Shown here one piece after another: positions 41,822 through 49,198 of a DNA stretch of 64,000 bases. The DNA is taken from positions 1 through 64,000 of the IMG/VR virus record IMGVR_UViG_3300042544_003937, one strand, 5' to 3'. The notes below the pieces were generated by a model. The model was not told the DNA's origin and ran no database searches. It saw only the letters and a program-made list of their open reading frames with translations. The position numbers and the translations under genes were made by a program. This DNA is from a virus. Every line of letters begins with the position of its first letter. Positions within the stretch are counted from its first letter, which is position 1.

Positions 41822-44800
41822 TTATTTATTGGTATCTGCATATGAAGAAAGAACATTACTTAGGGTATCTATATCTTTCGATAATAAATTTGGATTTCCT
41901 AAAACAATTTTCTCCACATTTGTTTTATCTTTATTTTTAACTAATATTTGAATCGATTCAAAGTCGATTTCTAAGTCTTCAACGGTGCCTACCTTATTTG
42001 ATCCAATTACTTTACCTTCTTGTATCTTAGTTTTTGCTGTTCCTCTGATATCAATAGAATCTCCCATTTTAATTGCGCCTAAGAATAAATCTTTGCCTAT
42101 CTCAAATTTCATTTTCTCATTTTCTTGGAATGATTTTAAGTCCTCTTTTTCATTCTTTAGATAAGTTGAGATTATGCTCTCTTTATCGCCTTTCTCTGAT
42201 TTATTATATTTAATCCAAACTTTATCTCCTTTGGACTGATAAACATACCCAATGAGATATAAAGGTTTTTTATTTTCGAAATATTTTATTTTGAAAAAAC
42301 AATCTTCATATTTTTTGAAAAAGTCAAAAGCTGTTTTACCAAAACTACTATTTTTGAAATTCGGATGACCGATTGGGAAAAAAGAAACTTGACCTTCTTC
42401 ACCGTCACCACCACTTTTCAAAGAATTATTAAAGTTGTAATTATCATATCCCGAGTTGAGTTGTTTCTTATCTTTCTCATCCTTTATAACATCAACACCA
42501 CCAAACCATTCTTTCATGATTTTTCTTCGAGAAGATTCGAATCCTCCTTCTGGGTTTATCATTTCATTTATAAAGTCAAAAAGGCTTCTTCCAACTTTAA
42601 TTTCTCTTCTTGTACTATCAGAATCACCTCTTTCAGCAGTTTTACCAGATCCTTCTACTGCACCTTGATAAATAAATTTTGCATTTTGTAGAATCTCCTT
42701 ATACTTATTGTCTTCTAACATTTCAGTTACTTTATCTTGCCAAGCATTGAAAATCATTTTAATTGCATAAGGGCCCTCACCTGGTGTTGATTGTTCACCA
42801 GACCATTGACCGCCACGACCATCTTTTCCTCCTATGTACTTATATTCTCTGAATGTTTTAAGAGAAACACGACCACCTGGTCTACCCGATGGAATATAAT
42901 CAGTTGCATATAATCTATATGCTCTTCCGAAAGCATTTACGATTCTCATCACATAATCTTTATGTGTTGAATTTCTATTTACATCTATATTAAATTCTTT
43001 TGATAAAGAAGCGTCTGTTTCCTTTCCTAACTCATCAATTTCCTTCTGTTCCTTTTTACTTATGATATACTTATCAACATCGCCTTTATCAAAAGATTTG
43101 TTCCAAGCATCTTTAACTCTGTCATCTCCACCTCCTTCTTCTTCATCATCTTCTAATTCATCTTCTAATTCTTCGAACATTCTGAACTTCTCATAACCAT
43201 ATATGTCACTGAGTCTATTTTCATTCTTACCTTTGTTCGTAACTTTTACCACACCTTTACCAACTCCGACTTTTTCTCCGGATTTCTTTTCATACTCAAC
43301 TAAATCCGGATAGAGTTCTTTAAGGTATTCATATTCATTCAAAAATATTTTGATGTGATCACCCGCTAATCCATAAGCACTAGCCAACCCAACATCATCT
43401 TTGAATCCAAGTAATGTTCTTGCTAATAAAGAGATATGTTTAGCAACAGTTAAAATTTCAAGTTTTTCCTTGATTAGTTCAGCAAAAGAAATAGGTTTTC
43501 CGAGTGTTGCCTCATTTTTGACTACTTCCTTTCCAATTAAAATCAATTTAGAATTATCGAATTCTTCATATTTAAACTTTCTTTTATCTGGGTCTGGAAC
43601 AACAGTGCTAGTTTTAATTATTTCTTTTAATTCAGCAGATAGTTCTTTAAGATTAACATCTTTTTGATTATAAACCCTGAGAACTTTTTTCCAAGCCGCA
43701 ACTGCTTGTTTTTCATCTTTATTTATTATGTTTGTATTAGTTCTACCAACTGCTGGTGTTGTGAGTTCTTTATCAAATCCTGGTGTGTTTTTTGATATAC
43801 CACCTACTCCTGGTTTAGTAGCACCTGTTACTGGATTTAACTCTTCATTTAGTAAACTCACTCCAAATAATGAGAAATAAAAACTTTCGAAATCTTTTTC
43901 TTCAGTTGGTAGCATCTCCATCTCATAAAAATGGTTTTCAAATTTGAAATCATTTTTCCAGAATGAAGCTGGTTGTTTTTCGGTCGAGTCTAATACTGGT
44001 TGTGTTACTCCACCTGCGGAGGGTTTTTTTTCTGTCTCTTTAGGAACCCATTTTAAATTTTTATAATTAGCTACGAAAGGTTTTGAAATTCCGTCAGATT
44101 TAATTCCCTTTGATATTTCTTCAGCAGTGTCGAATTTTCCATTTCCATTACAAACTTTACAAGTACGCTTTTCTACATCTTTTATTTTACCTCTAAGAAC
44201 ATCATTTTTTGCAACCAAATCTTTATATTCCTTTGAGTTTTCTCCAAATTTCTTTTTGACTTCACTCTGAGCCATTCTCCATTTCTGTTTTGTCAGTTGT
44301 ATATCAACTTCGCCAGTTCCTTCACATTTCAAACAAGTTGTTGACACAACAAAAACATTACCATCTTTCAATACTCCGATGGACTTACTGAATTTACCAT
44401 CGGGTCCGGATTGTAGTTCTTTTTCCGTTGATATTAACTTTACAGTAAAGGTTTTTTTAGTTCCTGGATTTGTGTATTGATAATTCTCACCTGGTGTCAA
44501 TTTATGTTTACCCAACATATAAGCTTTCCCAGTATCTTCTCCTTCGATTATAACTCTCTTATTTGTAATTTGTTCTTCAAGTCCTATAATTGATTGAAAG
44601 AGTTTTTTAACAGATGTGTAAAATTCGAATTGAGTTCTTGTGGCGTCCTCTTCTGTAATTTTTGTTTCATCTTTTTCTAATTTTTCACCTATTTCAACTG
44701 GCTCAATTTTATCATTTTTAACTAAGTCTTTTAATAGATCCCTAAATTTTTCTAATTTTTTAATTAATTCATCTCTTTCAGGGAAATCTTCAGTTTTCAT

Positions 44801-45235
44801 TTTTTTAAGTTTCTCGAGTAATTCTCCAACCAAACCCTCGTCACCACCACCAATTAGATTTGTGATTTTAATAGCAACCGTTTCATTTGAAATCACCACA
44901 TTATAAATTTGGGTTAGTAGTGCTCTAAATGTGATGATAGTGGTTCTTTTTTGTAGATCGGGTGATAGTGCGGCAGATTCAACCAAACCATCCATCGCAG
45001 CTTTGAGATCAGCAAAAGGTTTGTTAATCTGTGCATATTTTGTATAAATTCCGGCTTTTCGAATTATCGAATTAATAAGTCTTCCCAAAAGAGATCCGCC
45101 AAAGGTTATGTCATTTGTTACAGATGTTACTGATTCTTTTACTATTTTAGAATTTTTGAAATTTTTTCTAACATTTTCCTTTTCAATTTGAACTTTTTTG
45201 TTCAAAAAATCATTTCTATATTGTAAGTGACGCAT
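41822..45235 (-). CDS. large virion-type protein with DnaJ-like zinc motifs
   Basis: A 1137-aa protein, no clear family. ATG 45235 (MRHLQYRNDFLNK) is chosen; the frame is open 70 codons upstream but runs into a divergent gene and its leader. The start fits the window's targeting-like pattern loosely. At about 297-306 and 357-366 it has two DnaJ-type CxxCxGxG repeats (C-L-K-C-E-G-T-G and C-K-V-C-N-G-N-G), which together can bind one zinc. Other parts: helical N-terminus (IVKESVTSVTNDITFGGSLL), acidic stretch ELEDELEDDEEEGGGDD (about 690-710) and a C-terminal part with small beta domains. Cargo or ejected head protein is possible. Confidence 0.55.
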   Translation of the reverse strand: MRHLQYRNDFLNKKVQIEKENVRKNFKNSKIVKESVTSVTNDITFGGSLLGRLINSIIRKAGIYTKYAQINKPFADLKAAMDGLVESAALSPDLQKRTTIITFRALLTQIYNVVISNETVAIKITNLIGGGDEGLVGELLEKLKKMKTEDFPERDELIKKLEKFRDLLKDLVKNDKIEPVEIGEKLEKDETKITEEDATRTQFEFYTSVKKLFQSIIGLEEQITNKRVIIEGEDTGKAYMLGKHKLTPGENYQYTNPGTKKTFTVKLISTEKELQSGPDGKFSKSIGVLKDGNVFVVSTTCLKCEGTGEVDIQLTKQKWRMAQSEVKKKFGENSKEYKDLVAKNDVLRGKIKDVEKRTCKVCNGNGKFDTAEEISKGIKSDGISKPFVANYKNLKWVPKETEKKPSAGGVTQPVLDSTEKQPASFWKNDFKFENHFYEMEMLPTEEKDFESFYFSLFGVSLLNEELNPVTGATKPGVGGISKNTPGFDKELTTPAVGRTNTNIINKDEKQAVAAWKKVLRVYNQKDVNLKELSAELKEIIKTSTVVPDPDKRKFKYEEFDNSKLILIGKEVVKNEATLGKPISFAELIKEKLEILTVAKHISLLARTLLGFKDDVGLASAYGLAGDHIKIFLNEYEYLKELYPDLVEYEKKSGEKVGVGKGVVKVTNKGKNENRLSDIYGYEKFRMFEELEDELEDDEEEGGGDDRVKDAWNKSFDKGDVDKYIISKKEQKEIDELGKETDASLSKEFNIDVNRNSTHKDYVMRIVNAFGRAYRLYATDYIPSGRPGGRVSLKTFREYKYIGGKDGRGGQWSGEQSTPGEGPYAIKMIFNAWQDKVTEMLEDNKYKEILQNAKFIYQGAVEGSGKTAERGDSDSTRREIKVGRSLFDFINEMINPEGGFESSRRKIMKEWFGGVDVIKDEKDKKQLNSGYDNYNFNNSLKSGGDGEEGQVSFFPIGHPNFKNSSFGKTAFDFFKKYEDCFFKIKYFENKKPLYLIGYVYQSKGDKVWIKYNKSEKGDKESIISTYLKNEKEDLKSFQENEKMKFEIGKDLFLGAIKMGDSIDIRGTAKTKIQEGKVIGSNKVGTVEDLEIDFESIQILVKNKDKTNVEKIVLGNPNLLSKDIDTLSNVLSSYADTNK

Positions 45236-45254
45236 TACTACTTGATATTTTTTC

Positions 45255-45264
45255 TTATATATTA
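45255..45264 (-). promoter_or_regulatory. late-promoter-like box
   Basis: Minus-strand TAATATATAA, 19 nt before the ATG at 45235. Confidence 0.5.
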
Positions 45265-45293
45265 TTTTTATAACCTCAAAAATAAAAAAAATT

Positions 45294-45692
45294 ATGAAAA
45301 GTTTTTCTTTCAACCTACATAAGATAGATTTGAGAATCATCAACACACTTGATAACTGCAAAAGACTGTTAAAAGACAATGATATCAGTGAAGATCTCGT
45401 CAACGCTGAAAAGCTCTTCGATCTAAAACCAACCGTTGATTTCATTTTCTTAGATAAAGAAACCTATTCGATTGTAGCATTTATCAGAAAAAGAGAAAAA
45501 CAAATAGAATTTGTTAAAGAATTATTCGATGAAATGTTTGAAACCAAAACACTAAAATATGTTAAGGTTGAACCGACAATTCAATCAGAAACTCTTAGAC
45601 TAGATTCTATCTTAGAGAAGATTTCAACTAAAGGTATGAATTCATTGACTCCGAGAGAAAGAGAGTTTCTTGATTTACAATCAAAAAAATAA
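45294..45692 (+). CDS. hypothetical protein with Bacteroidota-type C-terminal motif
   Basis: A 132-aa protein. The body is an unrecognised alpha/beta domain with F-I-F-L-D-K-E-T-Y-S-I-V-A-F. The end (LDSILEKISTKGMNSLTPRE, then REFLDLQSKK) matches the short conserved motif I associate with the C-termini of Bacteroidota proteins such as rhomboid-family members (I-L-x-K-I-x-x-x-G-x-x-S-L-T-x-x-E-x-x-F-L-x-x-x-S-K). This suggests acquisition from, or interaction with, a host of that phylum. Divergent from the 1137-aa gene. Confidence 0.6.
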   Translation: MKSFSFNLHKIDLRIINTLDNCKRLLKDNDISEDLVNAEKLFDLKPTVDFIFLDKETYSIVAFIRKREKQIEFVKELFDEMFETKTLKYVKVEPTIQSETLRLDSILEKISTKGMNSLTPREREFLDLQSKK

Positions 45693-45806
45693 TTTAATAA
45701 ATTAATAATTTTAGAATGTCCGAAAAATTTCAAAAAAATATGGAATTGAGATTTTTTGGATTTTTGTTTTTAGAATATATAAAATTATAAAATAGAATTC
45801 TGTAAT

Positions 45807-46097
45807 ATGCGTTTTTTAGAATTAAAATGGAATGATGAAATATTTACTAATAATAGTAAAATCAATAACATTCTCGAACAGGAAAACCTAACCTGGATAC
45901 AAGAAGCAGAAATCGAGAATGCAAAAATCGAAATCAAGAAGAAAACATTAATATGGCATGATGGTTATTTTTTCGGAAATTGGCATTATGGCATTTTTAA
46001 AAATGGAGAATTTCACGGAAGATTTCAAAATGGAATTCTCGAAGGTGGGAATTTTCAGGGAGAATTCATCAGTGGTGTGAACTTGATGACGGTATAA
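45807..46097 (+). CDS. small MORN-like repeat protein
   Basis: A 96-aa protein. The N-terminal half is helical and acidic; residues about 48-90 contain three or four short beta-hairpin repeats with the spacing G-x-(F/W)-x-x-G-x-F-x-x-G (DGYFFGNWHYGIFKNGEFHG), typical of MORN-type motifs that stack as beta hairpins. An AATATATAAAAT box lies at about 45774-45785. Eighteen bases separate it from the next gene. Function unknown. Confidence 0.6.
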   Translation: MRFLELKWNDEIFTNNSKINNILEQENLTWIQEAEIENAKIEIKKKTLIWHDGYFFGNWHYGIFKNGEFHGRFQNGILEGGNFQGEFISGVNLMTV

Positions 46098-46114
46098 AAA
46101 ATTACTTCAACATT

Positions 46115-46558
46115 ATGGGACCAAAACGTCAATCCAAATCCAGCATCAAGTTGCTGAATCAAGGTTTTGTTAAAATCACTAAATCGACAAATGATTATGT
46201 TTTCGAAATTGGTGAATCCATAACAACAGATCCAGCAGAAGCAGTCGCTCTTATGATGAGAACTACTGATTTAGACGAAATGACTTGGAAAAAAGACATC
46301 AAAATCAATCCCGACAAAATTGAACCCAGAAAAGCTCTCTATTGGTTAACTGGTGGCGACTTAGAATGGATAACTCTCGAAAATTATCGAGTGAGTTGGA
46401 ACAACTCGGAATTCATCTGGGAAGAAGAATTTGGATTTATAATAAAATCCATCATACAAAAATCAAAAAATTTAGAAGACATAAGAAAAGGATTTCTAAA
46501 ATATCTGAACCTACCAACACTTTATGAATTCGCACTCGAGAAAAAATTTATACAATAA
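46115..46558 (+). CDS. hypothetical protein
   Basis: A 147-aa protein without a known family. Basic N-terminus (MGPKRQSKSSIKLL), then alpha/beta (VFEIGESITTDPAEAVALMM), a Trp-rich middle (WLTGGDLEWITLENYRVSW) and helical end. It lies 18 bp after the MORN-like gene and shares its terminator. Confidence 0.55.
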   Translation: MGPKRQSKSSIKLLNQGFVKITKSTNDYVFEIGESITTDPAEAVALMMRTTDLDEMTWKKDIKINPDKIEPRKALYWLTGGDLEWITLENYRVSWNNSEFIWEEEFGFIIKSIIQKSKNLEDIRKGFLKYLNLPTLYEFALEKKFIQ

Positions 46559-46566
46559 AAAAATTC

Positions 46567-46592
46567 AACCCACCAAAAATGGTGGGTTTTTT
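46567..46592 (+). terminator. Rho-independent terminator
   Basis: Stem AACCCACC/GGTGGGTT followed by T run, right after the 147-aa gene. Confidence 0.85.
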
Positions 46593-46595
46593 ATT

Positions 46596-46606
46596 TTTAA
46601 TATATA
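46596..46606 (+). promoter_or_regulatory. late promoter
   Basis: Exact TTTAATATATA, 23 nt before the ATG at 46630, directly after the terminator. Confidence 0.65.
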
Positions 46607-46629
46607 CTTTTAAGAAATAAATTTTAATT

Positions 46630-47487
46630 ATGTCCGAAGCACATTTCTATGATATAAGCACCTTAATTCAAATCGAACCAAGCGAAGCCTGGGTTGTTGA
46701 TAAAACGAATCCAAATGTTCCAATAATGAAAATATCAAAATCAGATATGAGATTGATGCAATCCGGAATTTGGAAAAGTCAAGGAAACAAAATTGAATTC
46801 AATGGGAAAACATTCTGGATTCCAACCGAAATATACAACCAAATAAAAATTAAAACCAAAGTTGCAGGAGCAAACTTTGCTAATCTTGCAATATCACTAC
46901 AAGAATTTTTAAATCCCGAATTGATATCCAATAATGATTATAAATTGAGAATGGAGAATATAATGGATCTAAAAAATAAAGTAGAAGATATTTATATAAT
47001 TTGTTCTAAATTAACAAAGAAATTATGGGAACCATTTATTGAAAAACTAATAGAAAAATTAGAAGAAGAAGGTATAAAAATAAAAAACTATTATTATATC
47101 TCAGACCATCCAATTAATTGGGAAAGTGATGAAACAAAATATAAAAAGATAAGACTTCTAATACAACATTTAACTGGTTATAAAACTGATGGTCAAAAGT
47201 TTACGGATGAAAAATTAGATAGATATTCTAAAATTAGTTTTTTTGATACTGAACTAGATACTCTTACTTTAGAAACAAAAATAAATCCCTTTTTGAATTT
47301 TCTAATCCAAAACTCCCCTGATGGATTCAAGTCAATTATTAAAGAAGACTTGAAGGATTTCAAACCTAAATTGACAATTAATAGAATCAATGATAATCTA
47401 TATAATCGACTCGATTCGGTTAATGTTATTTTAGAAGCGGGAAATATTATTAAAGCATTTGAAAATTTTAAATATAAAAGAAATTAA
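46630..47487 (+). CDS. hypothetical protein
   Basis: A 285-aa protein of unknown function. Residues 1-90 are an alpha/beta region (ALISLQE-type helices follow VAGANFANLA). A middle stretch (about 115-180) is helical and Lys/Glu-rich (KKLWEPFIEKLIEKLEEEGI) and precedes a Y-Y-Y-I-S-D strand. The C-terminus resembles a short helical bundle ending NFKYKRN. It has its own promoter and overlaps the convergent 203-aa gene by 4 bp. Confidence 0.6.
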   Translation: MSEAHFYDISTLIQIEPSEAWVVDKTNPNVPIMKISKSDMRLMQSGIWKSQGNKIEFNGKTFWIPTEIYNQIKIKTKVAGANFANLAISLQEFLNPELISNNDYKLRMENIMDLKNKVEDIYIICSKLTKKLWEPFIEKLIEKLEEEGIKIKNYYYISDHPINWESDETKYKKIRLLIQHLTGYKTDGQKFTDEKLDRYSKISFFDTELDTLTLETKINPFLNFLIQNSPDGFKSIIKEDLKDFKPKLTINRINDNLYNRLDSVNVILEAGNIIKAFENFKYKRN

Positions 47488-48095
47488 TCTTTTTTATTTT
47501 TAAGATAATTATCGATCATATTATTGAGATTTCTTGCGTCGAATATCTTACCTTCTTCTTTATCTTCCTCGGTAACATTCTTTTGATTCATAGTCTCTGA
47601 TATTTCATTGAGACCCATATCTCTTCTAGTTTCTTTATAGAATTTTTCTAATTCTGAACGCTGTGATTGAGAAAATTTTATATTATCACGAATCTGTGAA
47701 ATAGATTGATTTATTACTTCGTGCATCCTAGCAGATGTGTCTCCATTATCAACCTGTCTTAATTGAGTTAAAAAGTTCTTTTTAGTCATTTTCTGTAAGA
47801 AGATAGTGTCAGCATAAACTTGAGCATCTTCTTCCATCTTTTTTTGAATGTAAGGATGTTGAACAATGACCGGATTGTCACCCAAATACATATCAACAAG
47901 TGTTCCTAAAACTTCTTTTCCTTGAGCTTTTGCTTCTTCTATATCAGAATCATAATCATACATAACGATTTCACCAAGATCGGGTAAGTCTTCACGTTTG
48001 GCTAAATATTTACTAACATCTAACTCTTTGTTCTCCTCCTGAATTCTTTGAAATTCGTTTTGTAAATCATTTATCTTTTCTTCCTTTTTGCTCAT
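47484..48095 (-). CDS. candidate small terminase subunit or head-assembly protein
   Basis: A 203-aa acidic, helix-rich protein (MSKKEEKINDLQNEFQRIQE; then RDNIKFSQSQRSELEKFYKE). No family is certain. It is divergent from the terminase large subunit gene, sharing the alternating TA run at 48110-48120 as the likely bidirectional promoter. By T4 gene order, the small terminase (gp16, 164 aa) lies next to the large one, so TerS is a reasonable but weak guess. No helix-turn-helix is obvious by eye. Confidence 0.45.
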   Translation of the reverse strand: MSKKEEKINDLQNEFQRIQEENKELDVSKYLAKREDLPDLGEIVMYDYDSDIEEAKAQGKEVLGTLVDMYLGDNPVIVQHPYIQKKMEEDAQVYADTIFLQKMTKKNFLTQLRQVDNGDTSARMHEVINQSISQIRDNIKFSQSQRSELEKFYKETRRDMGLNEISETMNQKNVTEEDKEEGKIFDARNLNNMIDNYLKNKKD

Positions 48096-48144
48096 AGAAG
48101 CCTTTTTTTACTATATATATGTAAAAAATTCGAGTTCCCTCAGA

Positions 48145-48672
48145 ATGGCTAAGAAAGTAGTAAACGAAGAAGAAGAAAGGAAAATTGTTTTTAGTACGAA
48201 ACTTGTTGAAGAAACTACCAACAAAATTAATGATGGTATAATTGTTAAAAGATACCAGAATCCCTGGTTTCAAAATGAAGTTGGTGTTAGAAGAGCAGGT
48301 CTGACATTCAGGATGACCGATGATGAAATTCAAGAGTATATTAAATGTAAATTAGATATAAGTTATTTTGCTGAAAAATATTGTAGGATTAAGACCGAAG
48401 ATGGTTCTGTTCAGAATATAAAATTAAGAGATTATCAAAAAGATGTCCTAAATCTTTATACAAAAAACAGATTTTCAATATTATGCGCATCTAGACAAAT
48501 TGGTAAGTGTTTTTCTTTTAATACAATTGTCTCTTTGAAAATTGACGAAATAGAATTTGACGTGAGAATTGGAAAACTTTATTATGATTTGCTTTCAAAG
48601 GAAAGAAGATTGACTTTTTCCGAGAAAATGAAAATATTTTTTTATGATATTATTTATTTTTTAGATAAATAA
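48145..48672 (+). CDS. 17: terminase large subunit, N-terminal part + N-intein
   Basis: A 175-aa product that encodes TerL residues 1-121 and then an N-terminal intein fragment. The extein matches T4 gp17: a QVLxxF-like adaptor (YFAEKYCRI), KLRDYQKDVLNLY, then the Walker A start CASRQIGK (residues 114-121; T4 has SRQLGKT). Directly after GK comes Cys122 and CFSFNTIVSL, a standard intein block A. The ORF ends at residue 175 with a hydrophobic helix. Block B is absent here and found in the next gene, so this protein must trans-splice to give a functional motor. ATG 48145 (MAKKVVNEEEE) is chosen over an upstream TTG. Confidence 0.9.
   Translation: MAKKVVNEEEERKIVFSTKLVEETTNKINDGIIVKRYQNPWFQNEVGVRRAGLTFRMTDDEIQEYIKCKLDISYFAEKYCRIKTEDGSVQNIKLRDYQKDVLNLYTKNRFSILCASRQIGKCFSFNTIVSLKIDEIEFDVRIGKLYYDLLSKERRLTFSEKMKIFFYDIIYFLDK
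48508..48669 (+). mobile_element. N-terminal half of an atypically split intein (TerL)
   Basis: 54 codons from Cys122 of the first terminase ORF to its stop. Block A only (C-F-S-F-N-T-I-V). The tail LTFSEKMKIFFYDIIYFLDK is amphipathic and hydrophobic, and similar in character to the start of the C-half. Confidence 0.85.
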
Positions 48673-48748
48673 AAATCCTTTTTGAATACTCAAGAAATCG
48701 AAGTTGGGTAAGTGAGCGTAGAAAAAACAAAAAGAAAATAGTTGATAG

Positions 48749-49198
48749 ATGCTTAAATTTTTTAAAAATATAATAATAAATTTTCTTTACTTTCTAATAA
48801 GATCAATAGAAAAGTATGAGTATAGAAATTTTGAATTGGATGAGAATGATATATCAAAGAAGATTTTGAATCAAATTGGTAAACTCAATGTATCTGTTAA
48901 ATCTGATAGTGGATGGGTCAATGCTTCTGATATTTATTTAACTCAACCATTCAGCACTTGGAAAATTGAATTGGAAAATGGATTAATCTTAGAATGTGCT
49001 GATATACATATTGTTTTTGGTGAAAATTTCGAACAAATTTTTTGTAAAGATTTGAAAATTGGTCAGTTGATACAAACGAAATTTGGTCTTTGTTCCGTAA
49101 AAAAGATAACCGAGTTTAGTCGTAAGCAATCCATGTTTGACTTGAGTATTGAACATTCAGATCATAGATTTTATACGAATGGTATATTGAGTCATAAT
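48749..49198 (+). mobile_element. C-terminal half of an atypically split intein (TerL)
   Basis: 150 codons from the start of the second terminase ORF. It includes block B (LECADIHIVF, with the conserved His), block F (DLSIEHSDHRFYT) and block G (GILSHN), ending in His-Asn with Thr as the +1 extein residue. The starting helix MLKFFKNIIINFLYFLIRSI is hydrophobic. There is no homing endonuclease domain. Confidence 0.85.

Noticed and set aside
45236-45445. Longer N-terminus (70 codons) for the 1137-aa protein
   Set aside because: It would run through the divergent gene at 45294 and its leader; the ATG at 45235 has a promoter box 19 nt upstream.
45716-45790. 24-codon ORF between two plus-strand genes
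   Set aside because: Short, with Phe/Leu-rich composition and no box at a sensible distance; not supported as a gene.
48673-48748. Group I or group II intron in the terminase gene
   Set aside because: The inserted sequence is translated in both parts, begins with Cys block A and ends with His-Asn before Thr, and the 76-bp spacer is too short for an intron core.
48673-48748. Terminase broken by a simple frameshift or sequencing error
   Set aside because: A single shift would not restore one intein frame: there is a stop, an untranslated AT-rich spacer with stops and a new ATG with a helix-coding start. Both ends look adapted to a split.
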